DNA of 64,000 bases from Asaia lannensis NBRC 102526 (GCF_024054035.1 NZ_JAMXQU010000004.1:186001-250000), one strand, 5' to 3'. Numbered from the stretch's first letter, positions 43,096 to 54,566 are shown. Program-made: numbers and translations. Notes: generated by a model from the letters alone, not told the origin.

Positions 43096-44409
43096 TTGTC
43101 TGAGGCAAGCACAACCCAGAAACGCGGGATCGCGGAGATCCTGGGCATTCCACGGCCGCTTTTGTTCGGCTTCGTCGGTCTGCTTCTATTCATGATCGGC
43201 GACGGCGTGGAGGCGGGTTATCTCGATACCTTCATGCTCCATAACGGTCACACCCAGGGCGACGTGAACCTTCTGTTCACGACCTATGGCATCACCGTCA
43301 TGATCTCCGCCTGGTTCTCGGGCCCCTTGTCCGATCTCTACGGCCCAAAGCGGGTGATGTGGATCGGGCTGATCCTCTGGTCTGTGCTCGAAGTCGGTTT
43401 GCTTGCGCTCGGTCTCGGGCCGAACAATTTCACGATGACGCTCGTCTTCTACACGTTGCGTGGCTTTGCATACCCGCTGTTTGCCTATGGCTTTCTGGTG
43501 TGGATTGCAGCGGCGACACCGACTAACATGCTCGGCTCGGCAGCAGGCTGGTTCTGGTTCTCCTTTTCTGCGGGTCTCCCGACGCTTGGCTCGCAGTTCG
43601 CACGCTACGCCATTCCTGCCATCGGTGAGCTCGCGACGTTCTGGTGCTCGCTGGGTCTTGTGATCCTTGGCGGTCTGGTTGCGCTTCTCTTCACGCATGA
43701 GCCGACCGGCAAGAAGCGTCTGCTCCCCGATCATGTCAGCACACGCGATATTTTCTTCGGTTCGATCAGCATCATGTGGCGCGAGCCCAAGACCCTGATC
43801 GCCGGTATCGTCCGCACGATCGACACATCGTCGGAGTACGCGTTTCTCGCAATCATGCCTGCCTTCTTCATCGATCATCTGGGTTTCACCCAGGGCCAGT
43901 GGCTGAACCTTCTGTCGCTCATCTTCCTGAGCAACATCCTGTTCAATCTGGTGTCGGGCATGCTGGCCGATGCGCTCGGCCATCGCTTCATCGTTTCGGT
44001 GTTCGGCGGTATCGGCGGTTTCGTTTCTATTCCGCTCTTCTATTACATTCCGGTCTGGTATCCGGGTAACTTCGCCGCTGCCGCGGCGGTCGGCATTTTC
44101 TACGGTGCGACGGTTGCTGCTTTCGTGCCGCTTTCGGGTCTGATGCCGCAGATCTGCCCCAGAGAAAAAGCTGCGGCGCTCTCCATTCTGGGTCTTGGCG
44201 CCGGTGCCAGCACCTGGGTCGGTCCGGCAATCGCCGGTATCTGCGAAAGCGTATTCGGCTTTGGTATGGAAGGCATCATCTGGGCATTTGCCCTGATCTA
44301 TCTTGCAGCCGCCGGAATGACCGTCACGCTGCGCATATCCGATGAGGCCCGTCGCTACACACAGGAAGCGATTGCTCGCGGTGAAAACATGACGGCGGTT
44401 GGACACTGA
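43096..44409 (+). CDS. MFS transporter, polyol permease family
   Basis: 437 aa with twelve predicted TM segments. FVGLLLFMIGDGVEAGYLDTF (TM1), SGPLSDLYGPKRVMWIG (the MFS loop 2-3 motif) and a long central loop with HVSTRDIFFGSISIMWREPKT resemble the RbtT/DalT/CsbX group of ribitol, D-arabinitol and related carriers. The substrate is inferred by family only. The start is TTG at 43096 with AGGAGAG 6-12 bases upstream; the open frame upstream runs into rplQ and is not coding. No polyol dehydrogenase gene is adjacent. Confidence 0.85.
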   Translation: MSEASTTQKRGIAEILGIPRPLLFGFVGLLLFMIGDGVEAGYLDTFMLHNGHTQGDVNLLFTTYGITVMISAWFSGPLSDLYGPKRVMWIGLILWSVLEVGLLALGLGPNNFTMTLVFYTLRGFAYPLFAYGFLVWIAAATPTNMLGSAAGWFWFSFSAGLPTLGSQFARYAIPAIGELATFWCSLGLVILGGLVALLFTHEPTGKKRLLPDHVSTRDIFFGSISIMWREPKTLIAGIVRTIDTSSEYAFLAIMPAFFIDHLGFTQGQWLNLLSLIFLSNILFNLVSGMLADALGHRFIVSVFGGIGGFVSIPLFYYIPVWYPGNFAAAAAVGIFYGATVAAFVPLSGLMPQICPREKAAALSILGLGAGASTWVGPAIAGICESVFGFGMEGIIWAFALIYLAAAGMTVTLRISDEARRYTQEAIARGENMTAVGH

Positions 44410-44439
44410 CGATCCACTTTCTCCTGTCACGACATGACG

Positions 44440-44476
44440 AGGCGCCGTTGACATCTGTCGACGGCGCCTTTCCTTT
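44440..44476 (+). terminator. Terminator after the MFS gene
   Basis: AGGCGCCGT (44440-44448) pairs with ACGGCGCCT (44461-44469), followed by the T-rich TTCCTTTG. Confidence 0.7.
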
Positions 44477-44490
44477 GTCTGGGTGACTGA

Positions 44491-44820
44491 CGCTCCTTCT
44501 TTACCCCGCCAGGATGGGAAGACTTCGAGCGCTTTTCCTTCGGCGATAGTCCGGCTCTCGGCGTTGAACGCCTCGGTCCGGTCATCCTTGGGATCAAGCC
44601 CGGCACCCGCTGGGCCATCTGCGACGGGCAGCAAACCCATATCGGAACGCTGCGCATCGTCTGTGACAGCAGAGACTGGCCTCGTGTCATCACCCGCACG
44701 TTGTCTCTCGATAAACGATGCTATTGCGCGGGGGCGAGGGTTTTGAGGCCAAGTGAGGGGAGGGTGACCGTAGTCTCGCCTGTTGGCAATGCGAGCACGG
44801 ACGCTATTCCCGCCGGCTGA
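44491..44820 (+). pseudogene. Decayed ASCH-domain protein gene
   Basis: This stretch is open for 109 codons but has no ATG before the homology begins, and a TGA lies immediately upstream (44488-44490). The translation contains FSFGDSPAL, then RWAICDGQQTHIGTLRIV and WPRVITRTLSLDKR. This follows the order of ASCH-fold proteins (FGDSPALAD..., CWAxxDGQQTxVGKxMVV). The usual C-terminal Trp/His region is replaced by unrelated sequence. It is most likely a truncated, dead gene. ASCH domains are RNA-binding or N4-acetylcytidine hydrolases. Confidence 0.6.
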
Positions 44821-44976
44821 ACCGATTTAGACGGCAGAACTGTGATGCGAGGAATTTGCTATCGTGCTCTTGTTTCCTCATGCATCGTGAGCGGCTGTCT
44901 GTCACCAGAGTGACAGCAGGATGAACTTTCATTGCGACATCGCGTTGAGCCCGGACAGAACTAAAAGGGTCTCGCC
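44821..44976 (+). other. Upstream region of the DUF1328 gene
   Basis: Non-coding. It holds a perfect CTGTCAC (44899-44905)/GTGACAG (44910-44916) dyad with a 4-nt loop, which could be an operator or a hairpin. A weak GGAAT-N16-GTT (44851-44874) resembles an EcfG promoter. No confident -10/-35 pair is seen. Confidence 0.35.
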
Positions 44977-45150
44977 ATGCTAAAGCTCGCCATATTCTTC
45001 CTGATCATATCCCTGATTGCAGGACTCTTCGGATTTACCGGTATCTCGGCGGCTTCGGCGGGTATCGCCAAGATCCTGTTCTTCCTGTTCATTGCTCTGT
45101 TCGTCCTGTTTCTCGTCATCGCAGTCTTCGTCGGCAAGGCCGTGACCTGA
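44977..45150 (+). CDS. DUF1328 (YtjA-like) small membrane protein
   Basis: 57 aa, too small to stand out in a length filter. The sequence [22 protein letters not shown] is followed by [24 protein letters not shown]. The two TM helices joined by a short Gly/Ser turn match the DUF1328/YtjA family. The function is unknown; family members are often stress-associated. AAGGG lies 8-12 bases before the ATG, and a strong terminator follows. Confidence 0.88.
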   Translation: MLKLAIFFLIISLIAGLFGFTGISAASAGIAKILFFLFIALFVLFLVIAVFVGKAVT

Positions 45151-45171
45151 CGCTCAGGCAGATACGGAATC

Positions 45172-45206
45172 AAAAAGGGGAGGGCCCTGCGGCTCTCCCC
45201 TTTTTT
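45172..45206 (+). terminator. Terminator, probably bidirectional
   Basis: AAAAAGGGGAG (45172-45182) pairs with CTCCCC and the following T run (45195-45206). A and T tracts on both sides let it serve the DUF1328 gene on plus and the efflux operon on minus. Confidence 0.88.
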
Positions 45207-45247
45207 GTTGCCTTCCGGGTTAACATGTCCCGGCATGCACCACGGTC

Positions 45248-46786
45248 CTATTGCCTGGTCTTCGACATGAACTCGGGCAGGAGTGGGTTGTTGGTTTGCA
45301 GCGAGGCCTTGCTTGGCAGCTGCGAGACGTCCCAGCCGCCGCCAAGAGCCACCACCAGATCGACATGGGCAATGGCCTGGCTCTGGTGAATGCCTAGAGC
45401 CTGAACCTCGTAGTTCAGGGCGTTCTGCTGGCTGGTCAGAACCGTCGTATAGGTCTGGGTGCCCGCCATATATTCGTTCAGAGAAACGCGTACCGCCTCC
45501 TGAGCCGATTTCACGGCAACATCCTGCTGGGCGAGCTGCTGCTCCAGAATGCGCAGATTGGACATGTTGTCCTCTACGCCTTGCAGCGCCGTAAGTACGG
45601 TCTGTCGGTAGGTTGCGACAGAGGCGTCGTAATCGGCCCGCGCTTCGCGTACTGCGGCGGTACGGGCACCGCCATTGAACAGGGTCTCGGTCGATGACGC
45701 GCCAAGCGACCAGAAGCGTGTGGCAGCCTGAATCAGTGTCTGGAGCGGATTGCCGCTATAGCCGTAGCTCGCACTGACCGAAATCTCGGGATAGAACGCG
45801 GCGATGTAATAGCCGATCTCGGCGTTATAGCCTTCCATGTTGCGTTCGGCTGCGGCGACGTCAGGACGGCGCTGCAGCAGGACCGACGGGATGGCCGTCG
45901 GTATGGCTGGCAAGGTCAGGGCCAGGGACCCCACAGGGATGGTGAGATCGGCCGGTGCACGTCCGATCAGCACGGCAATGGCATGTTCGTACTGGGCGCG
46001 TGTAATGCTGGCCTGTGTGGCCTGTGCCTCGGTCTGCTGAAGCTGATAACGGGCCTGCCAGAGCGAACTGGGATCCGTCACGCCGGCATCGACCTGGTTC
46101 TGCACGATGCTCAGTGCCTGACGGAAATAGCCGACATTATCCTCATAGAGCTTCTTCAGGCTGTCCTGATAGCGCAGGTTGAAATAGGCATTGGCGAGCT
46201 GGGACTGATATGAAAGCTGCGCATTGGCCAGATCGGCGGCGCTTGCCTGGGTGGCCGTCACCTGCTGCTGGATCTGGCGACGTATGCGCCCCCACACATC
46301 GAGCGTCCATGAAGCCGAAGGACCGGTATTCCAGGTGTTGACTGTGGTGGTACTCGAGTAGTTGACCACAGATCCCGAGCTGGCGCTGCGTGATCCACTG
46401 CCCTGAGCGTTACGACTGAAGCTGAACGTGCCCGAAAGCGTCGGGAAAAGCTGGGCGCGTATGGAATCGATCGTGGCTTCGGCCTTGCGGAACTGTGCCT
46501 CGTATTGCTTGACGTTCTGGTTCGAGATCGCAACCTGCGATTCAAGCCAGTTCAGCTGCGGATCGTTATAGACTTCCCACCAGGCCCCCTTGGGCGCTTC
46601 GGCAAGCTGCGGCTGGGCCACAGCCCAGCCCGGCGGTGGCTTGGGGGCCTCCTTGAAGCGGGCCGAGATTACCGCGTGAGGACGATGGTAGTTCGGCCCC
46701 ACCATGAAGCATCCCGAGAGCATGGGCATGCTGCAGGCGGCGAGAAAGCAGAGACGTCTGGCGGAGCGGGACGGAGAGGAAATCAT
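45248..46786 (-). CDS. Outer-membrane efflux channel lipoprotein, NodT/OprM family
   Basis: 512 aa. The signal peptide has the lipobox MLSGC, then FMVGPNYHRPHAV as in OprM-like channels. Two outer-membrane efflux repeats follow, with the signature LLQRRPDVAAAERNMEGYNAEIGYYIAAFYPEI. The last gene of a four-gene operon, overlapping the second pump gene by 4 bp. It is the cognate channel (OpmB-like position) for the paired RND pumps. Confidence 0.94.
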   Translation of the reverse strand: MISSPSRSARRLCFLAACSMPMLSGCFMVGPNYHRPHAVISARFKEAPKPPPGWAVAQPQLAEAPKGAWWEVYNDPQLNWLESQVAISNQNVKQYEAQFRKAEATIDSIRAQLFPTLSGTFSFSRNAQGSGSRSASSGSVVNYSSTTTVNTWNTGPSASWTLDVWGRIRRQIQQQVTATQASAADLANAQLSYQSQLANAYFNLRYQDSLKKLYEDNVGYFRQALSIVQNQVDAGVTDPSSLWQARYQLQQTEAQATQASITRAQYEHAIAVLIGRAPADLTIPVGSLALTLPAIPTAIPSVLLQRRPDVAAAERNMEGYNAEIGYYIAAFYPEISVSASYGYSGNPLQTLIQAATRFWSLGASSTETLFNGGARTAAVREARADYDASVATYRQTVLTALQGVEDNMSNLRILEQQLAQQDVAVKSAQEAVRVSLNEYMAGTQTYTTVLTSQQNALNYEVQALGIHQSQAIAHVDLVVALGGGWDVSQLPSKASLQTNNPLLPEFMSKTRQ

Positions 46787-49700
46787 CCTTGGATCTGATC
46801 CTGATGGGGCCGGCGGAAGAACATGAAAACGGAGTGGAAAAAGCGTGACATCCTGCGTCCCATTGCATCGAGCGTCAGGAACACGGCGGGCGTGCTGTAA
46901 AGGGTGAGGGCCTGACTGACCACCAGACCGCCAAGAATGGAAATGCCCAGAGGGCGGCGCAGCTCAGCACCATAACCATTGGAAATGATAAGCGGAACAG
47001 CCCCGAGAGCCGCAGCCAGCGATGTCATGATGATCGGGCGAAAACGCAATGCGCTGGCCTGGCGTATGGCCTCTTCGGGCGTTGCACCGTCACGCTGGGC
47101 CTGCATGGCAAAATCGATCAGCATGATGGCGTTTTTCTTGACGATGCCGATCAGCAGTATGACGCCGATCATGGCGATGAGCGAAAATTCCTCACCGAAA
47201 ATCTGCAGGGCGAGAATGGCGCCGACACCGGCAGAAGGCAGGGTAGAGAGGATGGTCAGCGGGTGAACGAGGCTCTCATAAAGGATGCCCAGCACGATAT
47301 AGACCGCGGCAAGGGCTGCCAGGATCAGAAGCGGCTCGTCATTGACCGATTTCTGGAACAGGGCCGCATTGCCTGCAAATCCGCCCTGTATGTCGCTGGG
47401 GACATGCAGCTTGACCAGAGCAGCGTTGATTGCGGTAACCGCATCGCCAAGCGAGACGCCGGGTTTCAGATTGAAGGAAATGGTCGTGGCAACAGACTGG
47501 CCCTGATGGTTGACGCTGAGCGCCGTCGTGCCGGGAACGATATGTGACGTGAGCGAAAGCGGCACCATGGTCTCGGCGCTGGTGGTGACTGCCGCGCCGG
47601 ACGAGGCATTGCTGCCACCTGCAAGGCTGTTCGCCATCTGGTTCTGGTAATTGGCGTCCGCCGTCGAGACGCTCGTGGAGGTCGTGCCAGTCGTCACGAC
47701 ACGGATACGGTTGGTGGCGACACTGCCTGCGGCCGTACCGCCGGCGGTACTGACCCAGACCTGCTGAAGCGTGGTCGGGTCTTTCCAGAAGCGCGGCGCG
47801 GCTTCCATGATCACGCGATACTGGTTGATGGGTTTGTAGATCACCGAAGCGGCACGCTGACCGTAGGCATCGAACAGGATGTTCGATACGAGCTGCGGTG
47901 TGATCTGAAAACGTGAGGACAGGTCGCGGTTGATTTTCACGTCAAGCGCTGCACCGCCCTCGCTGAGATCGGAAGAAACATCCATCAGGCCGGGAATTTT
48001 CTGAAAGGCTTCCACCACTTTGGGCGTGAGGGTGAAAAGCTCGTCGGCATCGGGGCCCTGAAGCGCATATTGGTATGAGGCATTGCCGCCACGCGCACCG
48101 GCACGCACGGCGCCGGGCGCCATGAAGAAAATCTCCGCCCCGACCATATGGCTGAATTTCCGCCCAAGGCGCTCGATTGTCTGGGTTACGGTGTCGTCGC
48201 GTGCCGATTTGTCCTTGAGCGACGCGAAGAGATTGGCCTGGTTCGCCTGACGTCCGCCCAGAAAGCCGACAATCGCCGCAACGTCGCGATCTTTCGAGAC
48301 TGTCCTGGCTACGTCATAGGTCTTCTGGCTCATCTGGGTGAAGGATGAAGACTGATCGCCGATGATGTGGCCCATCATCATGCCCGTATCTTCATCGGGA
48401 AAGAATCCCTTGGGCATTTTGACGAAAAGCGCCCCGGCAATGACCAGCGTGAGCGGCAGGCTGAGCAGCATGAGCCAGCGATGGCGCAAAGACCAGTCCA
48501 GCGAGGCCACATAGCCATTCGTTATGCGCGTGATCTCGCGATCGACGATTATGGCAATGCGTGCGCGTTTGTGCACCGCCTTCGCAGGGCGGAGGAGCAT
48601 CGCGCAGATCATGGGGGTGAGCGAAAGAGACAGGATCATCGAGATCACCAGCGTGATCGAGATGGTCATGGCAAATTCGTGAAACAGCCGTCCCGCAATG
48701 CCGCCCAGAAGTATGATCGGCACGAAAACAGCAATCAGGGACAGGGTGATAGAGACCACGGTAAACGCGACCTCGCCCGATCCGATCAGTGCAGCCTTGA
48801 GCGGGGACAGACCCTCTTCCAGATAGCGTGTGATGTTTTCCAGCACGACAATGGCGTCATCGACAACGAAGCCGGTCGAGATGGTCAGCGCCATGAGCGA
48901 CATGTTGTCGAGCTGATAGCCAAGAAGCTTCATCACCGCGAACGTGGCGATAATGGAAGTGGGCACCACAATGGCGGGCACGAGTATGGCTGGCGCCGAT
49001 TGCAGGAACACCAGCACGACAAGCACGACCAGAACCACGGCGAGAATGAGGGTAAGCTTGGTGTCGTCCAGTGCGGCGCGTATGGTCGTGGAGCGGTCGA
49101 CGGCGATATGCAGATCGATATCGGGGGGCAGGGCCGCGCGTATGAGCGGCAGGCGCGCCTTGATTTCATCCGTGGTCTTGACCACGTTTGCGCCCGCCTG
49201 GGCAAAAACCAGCCCGACTACGGCGCGCTGGCCGTTATAGACCCCGAGCGTACGCAGGTTTTCCACACTGTCATTGATTTCGGCCACGCTCGACAGGCGC
49301 ACCGGGCGACCGTTGCGATAGGCGACAATCAGATCGCGATAGGCCTGGGCCTTTTCGGCCTGGTCGTTCGTGTCCAGCGTGAAGCGGTAGCCGCCCTGAT
49401 CGATAAACCCCTTGGGTGTATGGGCATTGGCCGAGGCAAGTGCTGCACGTACGTCTTCGAAGCCGATACCGAATTTGTAAAGCAGGAGCGGATTGACCTC
49501 GACACGGACGGCAGGCAGCGCACCGCCGCCGACTTCCACCTCGCCCACGCCCTGAACCTGACTGAGCTGCTGCTGCAGGACGTTCGTCGCCTCGTCGTAC
49601 AGCATGGCCGGTGTCTTGGTCGGCGACGTCAGCGCCATGACCAGAATGGGCGCACCGTTCGGATTGGCCTTCTGATAACTGGGATTGGTGCGCAGCGTGG

Positions 49701-50061
49701 TAGGCAGATCGGCGCGGGCCGCCTGAAGCGCGGCTTCGACATCGCGTGCAGCGCCGTTGATATCGCGCGACAGATCGAACTGCAGGATGATGCGCGCCTG
49801 GTTGACCATGGATTGCGAGGTCATTTCGGTCAGGCCGGCAATGGCGCCCAGATGCCGCTCCAGAGGGGCTGCAATGGTGCTGGCAATCTCGGTGGGTGAT
49901 CCGCCCGATTGCTGGGCCTGCACCATGATGACCGGCATATCCACATTGGGCAGATCGGCCACGGGCAGCATGGTATAGGCCAGAAGTCCGGCGATCAGCA
50001 TTGCTGCGGTCAGAAGCGATGTGGCGACCGGCCGCAGAATGAAGGGGCGTGTGATGTTCAC
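46783..50061 (-). CDS. mdtC: RND efflux permease, MdtC/MuxC type
   Basis: 1092 aa. The second of two adjacent RND subunits, which in MdtBC/MuxBC form a heterotrimer. TM4 has [19 protein letters not shown] with the Asp-Asp relay; TM10 has [17 protein letters not shown] with the essential Lys. One periplasmic loop carries a low-complexity Ser/Thr/Ala insert (around [19 protein letters not shown]). This partly explains its length, above the usual 1025-1040 aa. Overlaps of 4 bp on both sides. Confidence 0.93.
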   Translation of the reverse strand: MNITRPFILRPVATSLLTAAMLIAGLLAYTMLPVADLPNVDMPVIMVQAQQSGGSPTEIASTIAAPLERHLGAIAGLTEMTSQSMVNQARIILQFDLSRDINGAARDVEAALQAARADLPTTLRTNPSYQKANPNGAPILVMALTSPTKTPAMLYDEATNVLQQQLSQVQGVGEVEVGGGALPAVRVEVNPLLLYKFGIGFEDVRAALASANAHTPKGFIDQGGYRFTLDTNDQAEKAQAYRDLIVAYRNGRPVRLSSVAEINDSVENLRTLGVYNGQRAVVGLVFAQAGANVVKTTDEIKARLPLIRAALPPDIDLHIAVDRSTTIRAALDDTKLTLILAVVLVVLVVLVFLQSAPAILVPAIVVPTSIIATFAVMKLLGYQLDNMSLMALTISTGFVVDDAIVVLENITRYLEEGLSPLKAALIGSGEVAFTVVSITLSLIAVFVPIILLGGIAGRLFHEFAMTISITLVISMILSLSLTPMICAMLLRPAKAVHKRARIAIIVDREITRITNGYVASLDWSLRHRWLMLLSLPLTLVIAGALFVKMPKGFFPDEDTGMMMGHIIGDQSSSFTQMSQKTYDVARTVSKDRDVAAIVGFLGGRQANQANLFASLKDKSARDDTVTQTIERLGRKFSHMVGAEIFFMAPGAVRAGARGGNASYQYALQGPDADELFTLTPKVVEAFQKIPGLMDVSSDLSEGGAALDVKINRDLSSRFQITPQLVSNILFDAYGQRAASVIYKPINQYRVIMEAAPRFWKDPTTLQQVWVSTAGGTAAGSVATNRIRVVTTGTTSTSVSTADANYQNQMANSLAGGSNASSGAAVTTSAETMVPLSLTSHIVPGTTALSVNHQGQSVATTISFNLKPGVSLGDAVTAINAALVKLHVPSDIQGGFAGNAALFQKSVNDEPLLILAALAAVYIVLGILYESLVHPLTILSTLPSAGVGAILALQIFGEEFSLIAMIGVILLIGIVKKNAIMLIDFAMQAQRDGATPEEAIRQASALRFRPIIMTSLAAALGAVPLIISNGYGAELRRPLGISILGGLVVSQALTLYSTPAVFLTLDAMGRRMSRFFHSVFMFFRRPHQDQIQG

Positions 50062-53000
50062 TCGCCACCCTGTTCGGCAAGGCGTTCAGACATCGAACGC
50101 AGCCCGAAGCGGCGACGTGTGGCAGCCGCAATACGATCCATGAGCAGATAGATGACAGGGGTGGTGAACAGGGTAAGCAACTGGGAAAGCAGCAGGCCGC
50201 CCACAATGGACACGCCCAGAGGACGACGCAGCTCCGAGCCAACGCCGTGGCCGAGCATCAGCGGCAGAGCCCCGAAGAAGGCTGCAAGGGTGGTCATCAG
50301 GATCGGGCGAAAACGCAGCAGCGCTGCACGGCGTATGGCATCGAAAGGAGAAAGCCCATCCAGACGTTCTGCCTCAAGCGCGAAGTCGATCATCATGATG
50401 GCGTTTTTCTTTACGATGCCGATCAGCAGCACGATGCCGATAATGCCCATGACATCCAGATCCATGCCGCAAAGCGAAAGCGCAAGCAGCGCACCGATGG
50501 CGGCAGAGGGCAGGGTGGAGAGAATGGTGATCGGGTGGATGAAGCTCTCATAGAGCACACCCAGCACGATATAGACGGCCACGAGCGCCGCGATCACCAG
50601 ATAGAGTTCATTGCTGAGCGAGGACCGGAACGCAGCAGCCGTACCCTGGAACGCCGTCTGGAACGCGGGCGGCAGACCGATGCTCGATGCGGCATGGTCG
50701 ATGGCGTTCGTTGCGGCACCGAGGGAATAGCCATCGGCCACGTTGAACGACACGGTGGTCGCCGGGAACTGGCCGAAATGCGTGATCAGCAGCGGGGCGA
50801 GCCCCTTGGTAATTGTCGTCACCTGATGCAGGGGCACAAGGCCGGAGGTGGGCAGGCGCGTCGGGCCGGTCGAGCTCTGTCCGGCTTCGCTGGAAATACC
50901 GGGCAGATAGAGCTGGTTCAGGCTTGCCAGATCGTGCTGGAAGCGTGGCTCGGTTTCCAGGATCACGCGATACTGGTTGGACTGTGTGTAGATGGTCGAG
51001 ATCTGGCGCTGGCCGTAGCTGTCATAAAGCAGGTTATCGATGGTCTGCGGCGTGATGGAGTAGCGCGCGCCATTGGTGCGATCGAGATCGACATGGGCAA
51101 CCAGCCCTTCGGCCTGAAGATCGGACGTGACATCAGAGAGGGCGGGTTCCTGCTGCAGGGCAGTAAGCAGCTTGGGCACCCAGGTCTTGAACGTGTCGTA
51201 ATCGGGGTTTTCGAGCAGGAACTGGTACTGTGTGGCCGAGACCGTTGAATCGAGCGACAGATCCTGCACGGGCTGAAGGAACAGTCGCGCACCGGGTGTC
51301 GAGCTTCCCCGCTCTGCAAGCCGCCTGAGAATGGCGGAGAGGCTGCTCGTGCGTTGTTCCAGAGGTTTGAGATTGATCAGCATACGCCCGACATTGAGCG
51401 TCATGTTCTGCCCGTCGATACCGACGAAGCTGGACACGCTGGCCACATCGGGGTCTTCGAGCACGGCGGCGATAACCGCCTCCTGATGCTTTTTCATGCT
51501 GTCGAACGAGATGGCCTGCGCCATTTCGGTAATGCCCTGCACCAAACCCGTATCCTGTCGGGGGAAGAACCCTTTGGGGATGATCACGGCCAGGAACACG
51601 GTCAGCACGAAGGTGCCCAGTGCGACGAGCAGGGTTGCGGTCTGATGACGCAGCACGAAATCGAGCCAGCGTGCATAGGTCGCGATCATGCGGTCGATGG
51701 CCTTGCCGACGCGGGCCGCCACACGCTGGAAACGCGTGGTGGCGTGTTCGTCATGCACGCGTTCGCTCAGCAGGCGGGCACACATCATGGGCACCAGCGT
51801 GATGGAGACAATGGCCGAAATCACGATGGTAATGGCCAGCGTCATGGCAAATTCGTGGAAGAGACGACCGACCACATCGCTCATGAACAGCAGCGGGATC
51901 AGCACGGCAATCAGCGAGACCGTCAGCGAGATGATAGTAAAGCCGATCTCCTGCGAGCCCTTGACGGCTGCCGTGTAGCGGTCTTCGCCCATTTCGATAT
52001 AGCGCGCGATATTCTCGATCACCACGATGGCGTCATCGACCACGAAGCCCGTCGCAATGGTGAGGGCCATGAGCGAGAGGTTGTCGAGCGAGAAATCGAG
52101 CAGATACATCACCGCCAGCGTGCCAATGAGCGAGAGCGGCACGCTCAGGCTCGGTATGATGGTGGCAGGCACATTGAACAGGAACACGAAGATCACGGCC
52201 ACCACGAGCAGCATGGCCATGGCAAGCTCGAACTCCACATCGGCCACCGAGGCGCGAATGGTGGTGGTGCGATCGGTGAGTGGGGTGATCTCGATGCCGG
52301 GCGGAAGGGTCTTGCGTAGCTGAGGCAGCACGGCCAGCACGTTATCGACCACCGAAATCACATTGGCGCCGGGCTGGCGCTGGACGTTCAGGATCAGTGC
52401 GGGCGTCTTGTCCGACCAGGCGGCAAGCTGGTCGTTTTCAGGCCCCTGTACCACGGTGCCGACATCGCGCAGGCGGATCGGGCCGTTGTTCTGATAGGCA
52501 ATGATCTGGTTCATCAGCTGGTCGACGGAGGAAATCTGTCCGTCGATACGCAGGGTGGTCGAACGATGCGGCCCGTCGAATGTGCCGGTGGGGGAGTTGA
52601 TATTGACCGTGCCGATGGTGGTACGCACCGTATCGATGGCGATACCGTAGGAGGTCAGTTTGGGGATGTTGATCCGAACGCGTATGGCCTTGCGGTTGCC
52701 GCCCGACAGGGTGACTAGCCCCACGCCCGAAATCTGGCTGACACGCTGCTGCAGGCGCGTATTCACGAAATCCTGCACCTCGGTCAGAGGCAGGGTGCGT
52801 GAGGTGATACCCAGGGTGAGCACAGGCGTATCGGCCGGATTGACCTTGGCATAGATCGGCGGCGCCGGAAGATCGGTGGGCAGAAGCGAGTTTGACTGGT
52901 TGATGGCTGCCTGAACTTCCTGCTCGGCAATATCCATCGACATATCGAGCCCGAAGCGCAGCGTGATGACCGAAGCGCCGCCCGATGACTGCGATGTCAT

Positions 53001-53237
53001 CTGGTCGAGGCCGGGCATCTGGCCGAGCTGCGTTTCGAGCGGTGCTGTGACCGAGGTCGCCATCACGTCCGGGCCTGCGCCCGGATAGAAGGTCGAAACC
53101 GTGATCGTCGGATACTCCACCTGGGGCAGGGCCGAGATCGGCAGGAAGTGATAGCCGAGCAGACCGGTCAGCATGATCGCCAGCATCAGAAGCGATGTGG
53201 CGACCGGACGATCGATGAAGAGACGAGAAGGATTCAT
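50058..53237 (-). CDS. mdtB: RND efflux permease, MdtB/MuxB type
   Basis: 1059 aa. First of the paired pumps. It starts [21 protein letters not shown] and contains [21 protein letters not shown] as in MdtB. TM4 has [19 protein letters not shown] and TM10 has [21 protein letters not shown], with the proton-relay Asp pair and Lys. In E. coli MdtABC exports novobiocin and bile salts; substrates here are unknown. It sits 9 bp after the adaptor gene. Confidence 0.93.
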   Translation of the reverse strand: MNPSRLFIDRPVATSLLMLAIMLTGLLGYHFLPISALPQVEYPTITVSTFYPGAGPDVMATSVTAPLETQLGQMPGLDQMTSQSSGGASVITLRFGLDMSMDIAEQEVQAAINQSNSLLPTDLPAPPIYAKVNPADTPVLTLGITSRTLPLTEVQDFVNTRLQQRVSQISGVGLVTLSGGNRKAIRVRINIPKLTSYGIAIDTVRTTIGTVNINSPTGTFDGPHRSTTLRIDGQISSVDQLMNQIIAYQNNGPIRLRDVGTVVQGPENDQLAAWSDKTPALILNVQRQPGANVISVVDNVLAVLPQLRKTLPPGIEITPLTDRTTTIRASVADVEFELAMAMLLVVAVIFVFLFNVPATIIPSLSVPLSLIGTLAVMYLLDFSLDNLSLMALTIATGFVVDDAIVVIENIARYIEMGEDRYTAAVKGSQEIGFTIISLTVSLIAVLIPLLFMSDVVGRLFHEFAMTLAITIVISAIVSITLVPMMCARLLSERVHDEHATTRFQRVAARVGKAIDRMIATYARWLDFVLRHQTATLLVALGTFVLTVFLAVIIPKGFFPRQDTGLVQGITEMAQAISFDSMKKHQEAVIAAVLEDPDVASVSSFVGIDGQNMTLNVGRMLINLKPLEQRTSSLSAILRRLAERGSSTPGARLFLQPVQDLSLDSTVSATQYQFLLENPDYDTFKTWVPKLLTALQQEPALSDVTSDLQAEGLVAHVDLDRTNGARYSITPQTIDNLLYDSYGQRQISTIYTQSNQYRVILETEPRFQHDLASLNQLYLPGISSEAGQSSTGPTRLPTSGLVPLHQVTTITKGLAPLLITHFGQFPATTVSFNVADGYSLGAATNAIDHAASSIGLPPAFQTAFQGTAAAFRSSLSNELYLVIAALVAVYIVLGVLYESFIHPITILSTLPSAAIGALLALSLCGMDLDVMGIIGIVLLIGIVKKNAIMMIDFALEAERLDGLSPFDAIRRAALLRFRPILMTTLAAFFGALPLMLGHGVGSELRRPLGVSIVGGLLLSQLLTLFTTPVIYLLMDRIAAATRRRFGLRSMSERLAEQGGE

Positions 53238-53246
53238 GGGCGGGGC

Positions 53247-54566
53247 TTACTGCGCTGGCTTGGCGGCAGGGGCGGGCGGTGCAGCGGGCGTGTTGGAGGC
53301 ATCGCCCTTGTTCCCGTTATCCGATGCGTTATCGGCTGGGATGCTCACCTTGGCGCCGGGACGCAGATGATTGGTGCCGTCCGTCACCACGCGCTCGCCC
53401 AGCTTGAGCCCGGTCTTGATGACCGTCACGTCATGGCTGGCAATGCCGGTCGTGACGTTGCGCACCTCGACCGTATTGTCATCCTTCACGACATAGACGA
53501 ACTGGCCATCGGGGCCTGTCTGGAGCGCGTTGGACGAGAGCAGGATCACATCATGCAGCGTATCGACAAGCAGGCGCGCATTGACGAACTGGTTCGGGAA
53601 CAGATGTTCGTCTTCGTTGCTGAAAATCGCACGCATGCGCACTGTGCCGGTTGCGGTATCGATCTGGCTGTCCAGCGCCTTGACTGTGCCTGAAGCGATC
53701 TTGTTCAGGTTTGCGCTGTCCCAGGCCTCGACAGGAAGCTGGCCGACCGCGCGCAGCCGATCCACTACCTGCGGCAGCTGATCCTGCGGCAGGGTAAAGA
53801 TGACCGAGATCGGCTGCATCTGCGTCAGGATTGTCAGGCCGCCCGACTGCCCCGCTGTGAAGTAATTGCCCATGTCAACGGCGCGAATACCCACGCGACC
53901 GTCTACCGGAGCGATGATATGGCAGTAATAAAGGTTCAGGCGTGCGTTATCGACATTGGCCTGGTCGAGTTTCACCGTGCCTTCAAGCTGCTGGACCTTG
54001 TATTGCGCATCGATGGCCGTCATGGCGGCGATCGAGTTCTGCTTGATCAGCTTGTCGTAGCGGCCTGCGTTGATCCTGGCATCGGCCAGCTGGGCCTGAT
54101 CCTGTTTAAGCGTGCCCAGCTGCTGTTCGAGCGCGACCTGATAGGGGCGCGGGTCGATCAGGACGAGCTCGTCACCTGCCTTGACGTGCTGCCCTTCCTT
54201 GAAGGCAACGTTCATGATGTAGCCGCTCACACGCGCCTGAACGGTCACGTTGGTGATCGGCACGACCGTGCCGAGCTCTGTCAGGATCTCAGGCATATCG
54301 CCGGTTTTGACAACGGCCACCGCGACAGGCGTCGCATCGCTGTTGCGCTGCGCGCCTGTGCCATTGTGGTGACTGCCATGGCCGCCATGGCGCGTGGCGG
54401 AGTGCGGACGCAGGAAGGCGACAGCAAGAAGCAGAACGATCACACCGCCGATAATGAAGGCCAGACGCCTCTTGCGGCGCGGCTTGCCCGGCGGGGGCGA
54501 GGCAGAAGCGTGGGGCGCAGCATGGCGCGCAGGCTGGGTCCGGTCGGGGCCCGTCTGGTCAGTCAT
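53247..54566 (-). CDS. mdtA: RND efflux periplasmic adaptor, MdtA/MuxA type
   Basis: 439 aa. A TM anchor near residues 35-55 is preceded by a Pro/Lys/Arg-rich cytoplasmic stretch, then a Gly/His-rich spacer. The lipoyl halves are VQARVSGYIMNVAFKEGQHVKAGD and the return strand IIAPVDGRVGIRAVDMGNYF, given in part. I favour the start MTDQTGPDRTQ at 54566; an in-frame ATG at 54590 would add eight residues. The C-terminus is Ala/Pro-rich. First gene of the operon; no regulator gene is adjacent. Confidence 0.92.
   Translation of the reverse strand: MTDQTGPDRTQPARHAAPHASASPPPGKPRRKRRLAFIIGGVIVLLLAVAFLRPHSATRHGGHGSHHNGTGAQRNSDATPVAVAVVKTGDMPEILTELGTVVPITNVTVQARVSGYIMNVAFKEGQHVKAGDELVLIDPRPYQVALEQQLGTLKQDQAQLADARINAGRYDKLIKQNSIAAMTAIDAQYKVQQLEGTVKLDQANVDNARLNLYYCHIIAPVDGRVGIRAVDMGNYFTAGQSGGLTILTQMQPISVIFTLPQDQLPQVVDRLRAVGQLPVEAWDSANLNKIASGTVKALDSQIDTATGTVRMRAIFSNEDEHLFPNQFVNARLLVDTLHDVILLSSNALQTGPDGQFVYVVKDDNTVEVRNVTTGIASHDVTVIKTGLKLGERVVTDGTNHLRPGAKVSIPADNASDNGNKGDASNTPAAPPAPAAKPAQ

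Noticed and set aside
44427-44746. Two overlapping short frames (minus 44427-44699, plus 44483-44746) in the MFS-DUF1328 gap
   Set aside because: Low-complexity Ser/Arg/Pro sequences; a third frame (44491-44820) shows real similarity to ASCH proteins.
48367-49899. 510-codon plus-strand open frame opposite the MdtC-type pump
   Set aside because: Rich in His, Arg, Asp and Gln as expected for the complement of a membrane-protein gene; no domain is seen.
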